This document shows positions 37,036 through 49,057 of a stretch of 64,000 bases of DNA, piece by piece. The notes below the pieces were generated by a model. The model was not told the DNA's origin, made no database searches, and saw only the letters and a program-made list of their open reading frames with translations. Numbering within the stretch: the stretch's first letter is position 1; every line of letters starts with the position of its first letter. Source of the DNA: Cardinalis cardinalis (Eukaryota > Chordata > Aves > Passeriformes > Cardinalidae); the NCBI GenBank assembly GCA_014549065.1, contig JACDOX010000327.1, forward strand, positions 375,257 to 439,256, read 5' to 3'. The position numbers were made by a program, and so were the translations under genes.

Positions 37036-40000
37036 TCCTGTGGGGAGGTGGGGATGGTGAGAAGCAAAGAGCACTGCCCCAAGTGAGTGTTTGTTTGTGC
37101 CTGATTCAGAGCTAAATCCAGCCTCTCCAAGTGCCAGGCAATGGAGCTGTTACCATATGTGCTAGAGGATGACAAATAAAGCACGATGAAGTATACGGCA
37201 GAACAACATATGGCAGTGTAGACAGGCTCTCGGCAAGGGAAGAGATGGGGAGAGCCAGCGCTCCCCGCGCCCATCCGACACCTCTTGTCATGTTAAATGC
37301 TATTTTAGAACAGACAGCGATGGCAGCCTGTGCGCGGCGCGGAGCTCGCACCCGCCGTGTCCTGCCAGGCTCTGCAGCCTTGCTCCCTGCGAGCCCCGGC
37401 AGCTCCTTCTCCACTCGGCTCGTCTCTGCCTTCCCTCCCGCCGTGCTGCTGCTGCTGCTGCAGCTCCCTGCAGCTGCTGCTGCATGAGGTATTCCAGCAG
37501 CCCGGAGCTCAGCCCTGTCTGTGGCCGCCGGGTCGGGCTGGGCAGGAGGAGCAGGTGGTGCCCGTCGCAGGAGTGAGCTCCACCGCCACCCCGGCAGGGC
37601 ATGTGAGCCTGTGCTCATATAGCCTCATAGTTCTGCTGCAATAGCAGGGAGCTGAGGAACATTCACAGTCCGAGGCATGTCTTGTGCNTTCCTCTAGCCA
37701 GGAGTGCTGGCAGTTGGCATGAGGGAGCAGCAGAAGCGCCGCGGAGTGTTTTACCTGACAGGAGGAAGGCCATGTGCCAGCAGCACAAAGATTTCCTTAC
37801 CCGGCCTGTTCTGCAGAGCCAGGAAAGCAAAATGNGGATTTTTATCAGCTGTTTGCTCTGGCTCCATGTTTTGCCTTGTTTATTATTGGTATAAAGCTGC
37901 TCTTGGCATTGGGAGCAGACAGTAAAACACTCCCCAAAGGAACCAGGCTCCACAAACCCTCGGGCCACTCGAGTAACTGCAGCTTGTCAGGACATGTTTC
38001 CCCTGAGGGGAAGCACTACTGCAAAGCCATTTATCTCAGGCAGAAATCAGCTGCCTGACCTCTGTCGCTATTCAGGATTTATTCAGGAGCTGCTGATCTG
38101 CCAGTCCCTTGTCACTCCACAGGAGGGGCTGAGAGTGCTGCTGCTCCGCTGCAGGAATGTTCCTTAGAGTTGTGGACAAGTCACTCTCCCCACCATTCCC
38201 TCTCTGCAGCCTTGCCATGGCAGGTGGGATTCACCCTGGGAANAGGCAGGGATTTGCCTGCCCTGCCCCAGGGCAGCTGGGGGGCTGTGCCCATGCTCTG
38301 GGCATCCTGCCCTGCCTGCTGGGCTGCCCAGGAGGTGAGGACACTAGGGTGTCACACATGTCTGCCCTTGCAGGTTCAAGAAGCACTAGGCTGGGCCCGC
38401 ACACACCTTGGGAAAAGGGTTCTGCTTAGGTTTAACCCAGTTTCAGGCTGGGGTTGGTGCTGGCTTGCTACTGACTTGCTGCAGGAGCAGGGGTCCTGTC
38501 CCGGCTCGGCCTGGCTCCACATGGATTGCTGCTGCCCATCCTGGCCCCACATGGATCCACTTCAGCAGGAAATGTTGCTTCTGGCATCTTGCTTCTCCNA
38601 AGGCTGAGTTCTTTTTGTGCCTGCAGGCAGGATGAAATTGGTGAGAAGGAAAATGAACAGTGGGGCAGTTTGGCAACAGGGACCTCTCATCCGCTCTGGG
38701 GTAGGTTCCCCCTTGCCTTCCTCCATGCTGCCTTTTGTTCCCTTCACACTGCAGGGGTGGGTGAGCTGCTCCAACCCTTCCCACNCCACAGGGATGGGTG
38801 AGCTACTGCCTGCTGGGAGTACCCACAGAGATTTGTGTAAATGCCCAGTTTGCTGTGACAGAGCAGGGGTGTGGCTCCAGAGACTGGCTGTGGTGGGAGC
38901 AGACACAGAATCAGAACCTGCAACCTCTCTGCTTGCTCCCTTCCTGCCCAGTGCTTCTCTGCTCTCCAGATGGTGCCTGGGGTTTTTTCTTCATTTTTCT
39001 TTTATTTTTCTTGCACGGGTATTTTTATCCTTTTGTCTTTCACTCTTTGGGCTTGTGGGTGCCTGTTGCAGCCNCTGGTGCCTGTGGGTGCAGGCAGGAG
39101 GGAGGGCTGGGAGGAGATTTCGGCCACAATAAGGCAAATGATGCAAGGCCCGTGCGCAGTTCATGAAGCCATGCTGCTTGTCAAGCCCAATCACGTCTCA
39201 GAAACAGGACGAGGAACAATTTCTCATCAGGAGACATCTGGGGGCTTGTGTGGCTGAGCCCCAGAGCTGTGCCCCCCAAGCTGCCCTCCTTCCCGTGTGC
39301 CCCACACGGATGGAGTGCCCACAGCTGGTGCAGGGCTGGAGCACGGCAGGACGTGGTCCTCAGCCCTGGCACTGTGGTGGTGTCGGTGGCAGCTGCTGCA
39401 TCACCTCACGTGCTGGGTTTGCCAGGATCTGAGCTCACTGAGCACAGCTGTTCAGACATTGTCCTGCACTCCATGGGGGATTAGGGGCTTCCATGCAAGG
39501 GCAGACTTACACTGGCCCCACTATTTCAAAATGAAGCATCCAGCCCCTACTTTATCCAATTTTATTGTGATGGAAACAGCTAAAGGGGAAAAATGCTGGT
39601 TCCAGAGGAGGCACTTAATTCTGCTGGTGCTGGCTCTGCATCTCAGTGCTCTGTGGAGACCCCAGCAAAACCATCCCTGCCTTTCCTCCCTCTTCCCTGC
39701 ACCCAGGTAAACCAAGAAGGCTTTAAGTCTGGGTTTTTTTTCCTTTTTTGAATGATTCCTTTCCTTTTCCCTGTGGTTATCATATTTTTTGTCCCCGTGT
39801 CCTTTCTTCTCCTCTAGGAAGGCTGGAGAGGGAGAGTTTGCTCTGCANCCCTCCCTGACCTGCTGTCATGCGCTACCAACATGGGAGACCGAGCTCCCAG
39901 GCACTGGGCAGGCAGAGACCATGGAGCTGGAGACAGGTGGGAGAAGCATGATAGGGGTTAAAAATAATCACNTGAAAATCAAAGTGGTCTCTTGCAGCCT

Positions 40001-41280
40001 TCAAGACAGATGCCTGCCTTTCTCTGCAGCTCTGAGGACCAAGGACCTTGATGCAAGTAAGGGATCTGGCACCTCCATGCTTCACCGAGGTTTTTAAGGT
40101 TTAAAACCACCGTGCTCAGGTGTGCACACCGTGGGGCAGGGCTGGGTGGGATGGCACTGCTGGCTGTGCTGCCAGAGGAGATGCTCAGCAGGAGCATCTC
40201 TGTGCCGGGCCCCCTCGCTGGGCTGAGGGCTCCTGTGGGTGCCCAGTGGGCTCTGTGCAGGGCAGCCCAGCTCCTTCCTTAGCCTGCGAGTGGTGGTACT
40301 GCCTCACTGCTTGGTGCCGCAGCTGTTCTAGCTGTGCTGCATCTCTAATATGCAATAATAGTGTGCATCATTTTCCTTGTGTGGAAAGGTCAGGATCAGA
40401 AGCAAGGCCCTGCAGTGCAAGGCAGGCCTCTCCAGCATCCTGCATGGGAATGCAAAACCACTTCATGTCAGCAGTGTTTGCACTGGTCTGCAGAGTGTAG
40501 GAAGAGATACTCTAAAATACCTTAATTGTGATTTAAATTACGGGCACAGAGCATTAATCCCTGTCAGATCTGGAGCNCATAAACCTCTGCCCATCTGCAG
40601 TGGGATGTGCAGTGCTGCACATCCAGCAGCACTGGATGTGCAGTGGGGCCAGGCAGGGATCCCCTTCAGCTCCCAGGCCCCTCCTGGTGCCGGGAGGCTC
40701 CGGGCGGATGTCTGTGTGTCCCAGAGCCGGGCACTCGGAGTGGAGGCAGCTGCTGTCCCCCCATCTCTGCTGCCCAGCCCCAGCGCTGACTGGCAGCAAT
40801 TCCTGCCGTGCCTGCCTGAGTGCCCAGCGAAAAGTGATGGCTAACGAGAGAATNAATGACGGATTCTGCATCCCAATTACCGGGAGTTAATTTTCAGAGA
40901 ATATTTCCAGGCGCCTTTGAGCGTCTCCGGCTCGAGACTGGAAGGAAGGAGACAGGTGCCACCTTGTGTGGAAATGTTTCTCCANGCAGCGGGCACAGAC
41001 AGAATTCCTTTCCCCTTTTCATTTTGGTGGCGTCGTTGCAAACTCCTCCCAGAGGCAGAACGCAGCCCGCCCTCGAGCAGCCCCTGCCAGCTGTTCAAAG
41101 GCGCACAGCAGCTCGGAGCCCTCACAGGGCGGTGGCAGAGGACGCTGCTCGCTCAGTTACAGCCAGCGAAACCCCAAGGAACAGGAGCGGCTGCCAGAGG
41201 CTGCACACGACCTGGACACATGCACTGGCACCCAGAGACCCCCGGTGTCCTGGGCTGATCCCAGCGTGGGCAGCAGGGGA

Positions 41281-41712
41281 AGGGGGATTCTGCCCCTCTA
41301 CCTCTGTGCTCAGGTGAGACCCCACCTGCAGAGCTGCCCCAGCCCTGGGTGCCTCAGCCCTGGGCGCATCAGAGGGACCTGGAGCTGCTGGAGAGAGCCC
41401 AGAGGAGGCAGGAGCTGCTGCAGGGCTGGAGCCCCTCTGGAGCCAGGCTGGGAGAGCTGGGAATGTTCCCCTGGAGCAGGGAAGGCTCCGGGGAGAGCTC
41501 AGAGCCCCTGGCAGGGTCCAAATGGGCTTCAAGAGAGCTGGGGACAAACTTTTTAGCAGAGCCTGTTGTGATAGGACAAGGTNTAAACTAAAAGAGGAGA
41601 GAGATTCAGATTAGAAATGAGGAAGAAGTTCTTGGCTGTGAGGGTGGCCAGGCCCTGGCACAGGTTGCCCAGAGAAGCTGTGGCTGCCCCATTCCGGGAA
41701 ATGTTTACCCAG
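41281..41712 (+). repeat. CR1 LINE 3' fragment
   Basis: Diagnostic CR1 phrases appear in order: GGGGATTCTGCCCCTCTAC, AGACCCCACCTGCAGAGCTG, CCCAGAGGAGG, GAAGGCTCCGGGGAGA, GTGATAGGACAAGG, GAGGAAGAAGTTCTTGGCTG, CAGGTTGCCCAGAGAAGCTG and TGGCTGCCCCATTCC. It is 5'-truncated, lacks the terminal tail and encodes no intact protein. Confidence 0.9.
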
Positions 41713-43510
41713 ACGTTTGTCCCTGCTTCCCATCNCCTCGCCCAGCTCTCCCTGTGCTCTGGAGCTGAGCTGTGGCAGCAGCTCCCTGCTATGTGCCACA
41801 CCACATTCCAGCCGTAGCCTATCCCACAGGAGAGCNGTGCTCCCAGAAAGGACCTGCAGGTCAGCAGCCAGCTGGATCACACTGGGCTCACCCAGGGAGG
41901 AGGACACGAGTCAGGCTGTACCTTCAGCCCTGCCAGTCTCAGAAGAGCTGAAGAAATCTGGGCCCTCCCAAAGTGTTTATTTAAATACAACAGCATCTCA
42001 TGGCACACTCTGGCTGTGCTGGGCTGTCTGCCCTCTGATACACTGCTGCGTTATTTTGGTCACTTCCAGTATGGACAGACATTCTCCCCCTGTCCCTTTC
42101 CAGCTGTCCAGAAGCATCACAGTGAGCAGTCTTCAGTTCCCTGTCCCGAGTCAGACGATGAAATACTTCTCTTCCCCTAACCAGCCTCTTAATCNCTACT
42201 GGAGAGGAAAATAAACTTGATACCTGGCTTTAGGAGAACAAAATGCTGAGAACTGTCCTCNCTGCGGCTGCTGTCCTCAGCCTGTCCTCCCTATCAGCTG
42301 CTCAGGCCCTGTCCCTTGCTGCTCTGACCCCAGTCCTTGTGCTGTGGAGGCATCAGAGTCCTGGTCTGTGCTGGAAGGTATCAGGCTGAGACCACGCATC
42401 CAGCACCTCCCTCCTGGGTCTGCAGCCCACTCCTGTCCCCTGTGTCTGCTCTCAGGATGGAAGAGCACATGTCAAGGCTGCTCCAAAGTACTCAATATGG
42501 TTTTCCAGCTCAGAACCTGGCCACTGTCTCCAAGCAGAAGCAGCCTGTCACAGAGAGGTGCAGGTGATGAGACCCTNCTGAGCCCACATGAGATGGGGAG
42601 TCTTGAGAGACAAGTGGAAGATGAAGATACTGGTGGCTGAGACGGCTGCTGGCCCCGCTTTGCTCCTGCAGAGGTGAGGGCTCCCTTGGTTCAACCCCAG
42701 GGAGGGAGATCTGAAGACTGGCTCAGAAATCTGCAGGTTAAAAAATGGGTTTTTTTCTGTATTGTCTGACTTTGGTGTCAGCATCTCGGGCTGCTTGCTG
42801 TGGCCCTAAGGGTCAGAAGCATCTCTTCTTGTTCTGCACAGCCCCTGAGGTGTCCAGTGTGTCCAGGACCTATGGCTTTGGGATGACCCTTGGCCAGGCT
42901 GGGAGCCGCTGCTGTCCTTCTCCTGCTGTGTCCTGGTGCAGGTGGATCAAAGCAGCTCCGTGAGGTTACCCTGGCAAAGGGCAGATAGAACAGGAGCAGG
43001 AGGAAGAGACTCCTTGGTAACAGCTGAAGGTGCTTTAGGCTTCCTCAAAAGCCAGGAACTTCTTCATTGGATAGCTGTGGGGCTGGGGCTTTCTGCTCCC
43101 GAGTCCTCTCGCCCTTCTCCCTGCTGGGAGCAGGAGCACCCCCGGGCACCGCGGGCTCCGAGGAGGCGGCGAGGGACGGGCCCCGTGCGGCTCCGTGTGG
43201 GCACGGTGGGCTGTGCTTGCTCGCCACCTCTCCTCTCGGGCCGGTTGTGTGGGCTGACAGCCGGGGCTGTGGAGGCCGCGGCAGGAGCGTCCGAACGCAC
43301 GCCCTGGCACCGGCGGGACCGAACCGGGCACTTGGAACCACCCTGAGCTGCTGCCGGTGGCTGGAGCCGTGGCCGGCTGGTGCCTGAGCCCTGTCCTTCT
43401 CTCTCCTCCTCTCCACCACATTGGCCAGTTCCACAGACTCTCCGCGGCCCTTGGTGTGCCGGCACTCTGGGCGCAGCAGGCCCCGGAGCCCTCCCGGAAC
43501 CCAGCGGGAT

Positions 43511-43564
43511 GTGCCGGTGCCGGTGCCGGTGCCGGTGCCGGTGCCGGTGCCGGTGCCGGTGCCG
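43511..43564. repeat. (GTGCCG)9 hexanucleotide microsatellite
   Basis: Exactly nine perfect copies of GTGCCG in 54 bases, inside GC-rich sequence with frequent CpG. Perfect copies suggest recent slippage and likely length polymorphism. Confidence 0.97.
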
Positions 43565-43679
43565 GCCACCCCCGAGCTCCTGCTCGCCCGCTGCCGCCCA
43601 GCCGGGGACGGCCCCGAGCGAGCCGGGGAAGGCTTTGGGAGCTGCAGCTGGGGCTGGCAAGGGGACGCGAACAACATGT

Positions 43680-43765
43680 GTTACAAGCCCTGGAACTTAA
43701 ATATTTTGCTGCTATAAATGTTAGCAACGAGAGCTCTCGTTACATTTAAATGCCAAATGACAGAA
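43680..43765. promoter_or_regulatory. AT-rich island with 16-bp palindrome
   Basis: A short AT-rich block inside GC-rich sequence, containing the perfect palindrome AACGAGAGCTCTCGTT (43726-43741). It is flanked by AAATGT on one side and ACATTT on the other. It could be a protein-binding element or part of a conserved non-coding element. This is inference only. Confidence 0.25.
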
Positions 43766-44217
43766 GCAGAGGCCAAAAAAAGCTCCTTCCCAGCCAAGCA
43801 GAAGGAGAGGGGGCGAGTGCGCCGCCGGGGCCGGCGGGACACGGGGCTGGCGCTGGGGACACCCACTGTGGGCAGGAGAGGGCACGGGGGCAGCCTGGCT
43901 GCCGTGCCTCGATGGAAAAGGGACTGCTGGTGCAGTGCTGAGCGTGATGGGCACGGCGCCGGGCAGGGCAGCGAGACGGGCACCGGGCTGGGGCAGAGAG
44001 CACCCAAGGGAGTCACCGGCGCCCAAGGTTCGCGGGAGCCGCCACGGTGGCCCAGGGCACAGCTCCTCCGATCCCGCGTTTGGCGTGGGACATGGAAATG
44101 AGCTTGCCAGCATTTCCACCCTGATCCCCCGTGCCCGGTGACTCCGGGGTGAGAGTTCCCATGGGCAGAGCCTTGGCCTGCAAAGGCTCCCCCCCTCAGC
44201 TGAGGAGTAGTTTTCAT

Positions 44218-44560
44218 CCTTTATGTTTCAGCATAATTTCAATAAATTCCAGTTGGCTGTTCCTGAATAACATCCAGAGCAGAAAGGAACTGTGCAGCCT
44301 TGTGAAGTGAATCTTTGCAATTAGAGAACTCGAGCACTTTTTGGTGGGTGTTTTGCTGAAAACAAAGCACTGCATGTGATGGGCTTGGAAAGCACAGGAC
44401 TAATTACCAGTGCTATTTTAAAAAAGGGCATGAAAATGAGTTATGCTGCTAATGCTCAGATGCAAGAACATGGTCTGCTTAATTTAATAATACTGTGTAA
44501 TTTGTGTAAAACCAAATTGGTAGCAATTACACATTATTGTTAATTACTTGGAGCTGGGTT
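44218..44560. promoter_or_regulatory. Candidate conserved non-coding element (AT-rich)
   Basis: Composition changes abruptly from GC-rich to AT-rich, with homeodomain-like cores: AATTACCAG, TTAATTTAATAATAC, GTAATTTGTG, CAATTACACATTATTG and TTAATTACTT. No open frame or repeat is seen. Conservation is untested. Confidence 0.3.
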
Positions 44561-44833
44561 CTCCTCGCTGTGCTGAATTGCACCTGGCTCCCCAATGCCC
44601 CCAAGTCCATGGGGTTTGCGATGTAAAGANGCACACGAGGTAAGAACCTGAAAAAGGAGAACTGTGGAAGGTGCTTGGGCTGAGGCCCTCTCCAGAGCTG
44701 CTGGAACAGCGAGCATGTCCCGGTGCTGTCCTCGCACTCCCGGAGTGTCCTGGGGGAGTCAGTGGGAGCTGTGCATGCCGTGGAGCTGTTGGGACAGGCC
44801 TCACCGGCTGCTCCGGCAGCCCCAGCGCGGCTC

Positions 44834-44865
44834 CGTCTGTGACTCACGCGCCTGACTCACAGACG
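44834..44865. promoter_or_regulatory. Paired AP-1-like sites in an inverted repeat
   Basis: Two perfect TGACTCA cores lie at 44840-44846 and 44853-44859, 13 bases apart. They are framed by a 9-bp inverted repeat, CGTCTGTGA (44834-44842) and TCACAGACG (44857-44865). TGACTCA is the consensus AP-1 site; occupancy is unknown. Confidence 0.45.
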
Positions 44866-45135
44866 CCTGATGAAATACATGTACTCCCAGTCACATTCAT
44901 CACAGCTAAATATTAGAACAAGCTCTTTAATTTCAAACCCGAGCGCTTCCTGGGGTTTTCTCAGCAGCTGTGCTCGGGCCAGTTGCTGCGCTGGGAGGGG
45001 CGGTGATGCAACTTCTCTATGCTGCAACTGCCAGGTTTGCTTGTTTGCATGCATATATTCAGATATATATTTAGAAATTTCCTCAAGGCAGAAGAAAATA
45101 ATTCATGACAAGCAGCAGCTTGGAAGGTCACCTGG

Positions 45136-45161
45136 ATTATTATTATTATTTATTATTATTT
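45136..45161. repeat. (ATT)n microsatellite
   Basis: A short run of ATT triplets with one interruption. Confidence 0.9.
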
Positions 45162-46289
45162 CAGCTCACCTTAAGCATATAAGCAAAGTCTTTATGTGCT
45201 GATGTTAATAATATTAAAGAGTTAAAAACCTCAGCAGCTCTGGAGGCAATTATCAGGCTGGCTTTGTCATGCACAGCCTCATTTTGTGTGCTGCAACTAG
45301 ATTGTATTTTACTGTGTATTTTAGAAGGAATAGCAGTGTTTGTTAGAGGTGTTTTTTTGCCGTTGGGCTCCGTCTGTCCCCAGGTGTGGTGCTGCTGGTC
45401 CTTGCCTCTGTTGGTCTGGGGCAGTGCTCACTGCTCAGCAGAGCTGAGAAGGCAGGCCAGAGCGAGATGGTTTTACCAAAGGAGGGGCCTGGACTGGAGT
45501 CCAGCAGCCCCCTCTTTGAAGCATTTCCTCCATGGCATCTTTCAGCTGCGTGAGCTGTTTCTACACTCCCAGAGCATTGCAGAGTGGTCTGACTTGAAAT
45601 CCCAGCTGCTCCAGAGAGAGGCAGAATTTATGAAGAACCAAGGCAGTTCAAGTTACCATGGAAATTGTTTCCAAACAAAGAAGCCTGATTTTGCTATACT
45701 TGCTGTCTTGGGAGGGTTTTCTGTGTGGAAGGATGACAGGGTGAACCTGCCCCATAGCTCAAGGTGTGCTCTGTGTGCACTGTGCTGTGGGGCCCACAGA
45801 CTTCTGGAGACCACGGTATTTGCATAATATTAATGTGCTTATTCTGATGTCTGTGGGTGGCAATTTGTGCCCACAGTGCTCCTTTCACATGGACATGCCA
45901 TTATTACACCCAATTAATGCAAACATTGTCCAGGAAGAAGTTCCAGACTTTTCCCCAGCATGGAAAAAGCCACACGAGGTTCTCCTGCTGAGAACTGGAA
46001 GACCCCAAGTTTAACNACGCTCTACTCCTTGCGAAGCTGTGCAAAGTCAGCTGTGTATGAATACCCCCATCAGATCCACTCCCCCTTTCCTTGGGGGACT
46101 GTAAAATACCTGACAGGCCGGATGCTTTACCACCCTCACTGTGCCAGCACGGCGTCTGAGGCGCAGAGACAGCCCCGTGATCCTCCCAGATCTCAGAACT
46201 GGCACTTCTGCCTCTGAGATGGCACTGCCAGCCATTAACCCAAACACTTTGTCAAGATATCCCTCTCAGACTGCAGCCCTGGTTTTCTC

Positions 46290-46570
46290 TCCAAATAACA
46301 TTATTACAGATAAAATTCTACTTACAGCTGGATTTTCCTATCAACAATCATGTTACCTATAAAAAAGATAATTGAAAAAACCCTGCAGTGTTTGTAAAGC
46401 AAATTTATTTGTAAGGATGCTTATGATGATAAATAAGAAGTGGTATTCAAAAGAACAGAAAAATAGCCCTGTTTATAGATGATGCTGAGATTACTTCAGT
46501 AACCTAATTATTCCCTCTGCTTCACTATTAATTAGAAATCAGTGGCATGTAAACTGTACGTGATCCAGCT
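46290..46570. promoter_or_regulatory. Candidate conserved non-coding element (AT-rich)
   Basis: An AT-rich block with GATA-like cores (AGATAA, TGATAA), forkhead-like TGTTTGTAAAG and TTATTTGTAAG, and homeodomain-like CTAATTATT and TTAATTAG. It contains no repeat or open frame. It is a candidate distal element for UPP2 or ACVR1 by position only. Confidence 0.3.
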
Positions 46571-47549
46571 ACAGGAGGCTGTGGGCAGGAGCTGCCTAAT
46601 TCCAGTTCCCAGCACTGATTCCCCTCGTGGCTGTGAATGAGCACTTAGCAACAGCTGTCCCTTGGTGAGCCATGCGTGGGTTACTCAATGACAGGTTCCA
46701 AAATTCATATTCTTCTACCAGATGTAAAGCAGAAACTTTTCCATGCAAAGTGCTCCTAACCCATGCGGCTCCGCGTGTCTCCTGGGAGCCCCGCAGGCTT
46801 TAGTGAGGGGTGGCTCTCAGCCCAGCAGTGTCACCCTTTCCTGGGAGCTCGGATAACCACGCNGACTACCACTGTCAAAAGTGCTTTAGGCTGCAAATAA
46901 GCAGGTGGGTGTTCAGAAGTGTTGGCTGCCAACACCACCTGTGGGGCCTCAAGGGAAACTTGGCACTTCTGGAAATGTAGCTGTTTGGTTAAATTTTGAA
47001 AAGCTGTATTAGATACTCAATCTTTAGTCTTCTCTTTTGGAAAATGGTCCTCGTTAGAGCTGCATTTTCTCCCGAGGAACACCTACACTTGAGCTACTTG
47101 AATGTCACATTCAGCTACTTGGCAGTACACTGTGGAAAATCACTGGCCTTGTGCTGTTGAGGCAAATGTAGACCTATTTGTATTTTTAAGGGAATTAGTA
47201 TTCTTTTCTCTGTTTAAAACATTCCTATTACTCATAGTGAGTCAAATCCTGGCCCTGTTTGGCGGGCTGTGCATAAAGGGGCTATACGCACAAAGGAGCT
47301 CCATTGGGGGCGCTTCCCAAACCCTCTGTCCACCTGCCTTTTCCCGAGGGAGGGAGCATTCGCCTCCTGCCTGGCAGCCCCGCTGTGATTGCCCCTGTGC
47401 TGTCCCAGCCCGACTGTGCCACGTCTCCAGGGCTCCTGTTCTACCCCTCCGAGCTCCTCACCTCCTGCCTTGCAAATGCTCATTCTGCTGCTTGGGAAGC
47501 GCTGCCTGTGTGGAGGAAAAGCACAGCCACGTCCCTTGGGACACGGGAG

Positions 47550-47735
47550 CAGAATCAGGTGGGAAAAGACCTCTGAGACCATCNAGTCCGACCCGTGCCC
47601 GGTGCCCACCTCGTCACTCCAGCCAGAGCACTGAGTGCCACATCCAGCTGTGCCTGGAGCACCTCCAGGCACGGGGACTCCAAACCTACCTGGCAGCCCT
47701 TGCCAACGTCCAAAAGACTTTGGAGCGGTCTCTGC
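47550..47735 (-). repeat. CR1 LINE 3' fragment, antisense
   Basis: GGGAAAAGACCTCTGAGACC, AGTGCCACATCCAGCTGTGC and GAGCACCTCCAGGCACGG occur in the order expected for the reverse complement of a CR1 3' end. The copy is truncated and overlapped by a long chance open frame. Confidence 0.8.
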
Positions 47736-48059
47736 TAAGGAGACCCGTGCTGGGCCTCCCCAGCTGCACGGGGCAGTCTGGGGCTCGCAGCCATCCCTGG
47801 GCAGCGCCTGCGGCTGTCCCTGCGCAGCCCCTGCTGCCGGGCCGGCAGGAGGCCTGTGGCTGCGCTGGGGGGCTGCAGCCTGCAGCGCTCGTGAGCGTGC
47901 GGCAGAGCAGCGCTGCGGCAGAGCCCAGGAACAGACACGGCCTGGCCCGGGGCACGGGCAGCGGGAGCCTCGGGGACCGTGAGGGCAGCCCGGGCTGACC
48001 CCGAGGAACGTAACAGCTGAGAGAATGGGGCCTCCCAGTGTGACCGCTGGGCTGTGGGA

Positions 48060-48680
48060 CCTCCCAGTGCCTCCCAGAGCTTCCCATGCCTCCCAGTGCC
48101 TCCCAGTGCCTCCCCAGTGCCTCCCAGTGCCTCCCAGAGCCTCCCAGTGCCTCCCAGTGCCTCCTAGAGCCTCCCAGTGCCTCCTAGAGCCTCCCAGTGC
48201 CTCCCAGAGCTTCCCATGCCTCCCAGTGCCTCCCAGTGCCTCCTAGAGCCTCCCAGTGCCTCCCAGTGCCTCCCAGAGCTTCCCATGCCTCCCAGTGCCT
48301 CCCAGTGCTCCCAGTGCCTCCCAGAGCTTCCCATGCCTCCCAGTGCCCCTCAGTGCCTCCCCAGTGCCTCCGAGAGCCTCCCAGTGCCTCCCCAGTGCCT
48401 CCCAGTGCCTCCCCAGTGCCTCCGAGAGCCTCCCAGTGCCTCCCCAGTGCCTCCCAGAGCTTCCCATGCCTCCCAGTGCCTCCCAGTGCCTCCCCAGTGC
48501 CTCCCCAGTGCCTCCCAGAGCCTCCCAGTGCCTCCCAGAGCTTCCCAGTGCCTCCCAGAGCCTCCCAGTGCCTCCCCAGTGCCTCCTAGAGTGTCCCAGT
48601 GCCTCCCCAGTGCCTCCCAGTGCCTCCCCAGTGCCTCCCGGTGCCTCCCAGTGCCTCCCAGAGCCTCCCAGTGCCTCCCG
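48060..48680. repeat. CCTCCCAGTG minisatellite (about 620 bp)
   Basis: A tandem array of CCTCCCAGTG with variants CCTCCCCAGTG, CCTCCTAGAG, CCTCCGAGAG and CCTCCCAGAGCTTCCCATG. The variants form a higher-order pattern. On the minus strand every unit carries a GGG or GGGG run. Long open frames in all phases here are produced by the repeat. Confidence 0.97.
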
Positions 48681-49057
48681 GGGCTCTGGCATCCCCCCCA
48701 GCCCTGGGGAGGCACAGAGCAGTGCTGGGGCACACACCCTGTGCCACGGGGCTGGGCAGAACGTACGTGGAGCATCCGGTCAATCACATTTGGGAATTTC
48801 TCATGTACTTGNCCTGTTCAGGATCGTTTGGACCTATTTAAAATGTAGGACGTCATGTCCTTGATCCATCANGTCATAATGTAAGAGCTCTGTTGTCAGT
48901 AATGAGATGCAGTTATTCTGGAAATCTGCGTCCTTTTCCTTAGGAAGAATCCTGTGCCTTTCCAGGAACCTCAGTGAGGCTGGCTTGGTGCAGCTGGCCC
49001 AGGGACACTGCTCCACCCCAAGTCAGCGTGTTTGCAGCATGGTGACCTTAATGTGCC

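Noticed and set aside
37245..37618. GC-rich block with an alanine/leucine-rich frame resembling a signal peptide
   Set aside because: CTG/GCT triplets create the hydrophobic run. There is no following mature domain and no clear donor or CpG promoter, so I cannot support a gene.
43035..43749. Open frames of 200-230 codons on both strands near the (GTGCCG)9 repeat
   Set aside because: High GC and the hexamer keep several frames open at once. No domain, splice signals or homology are recognised.
48060..48680. Regular repeats suggesting a CRISPR-like array
   Set aside because: Direct tandem units have no unique spacers and no associated genes. This is a eukaryotic minisatellite.
48177..48848. 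Long open frames (up to 223 codons) on both strands over the CCTCCCAGTG array
   Set aside because: All phases are open because the short repeat lacks stop codons. The products are simple Pro/Ser/Gln or Gly/Trp/Glu repeats.
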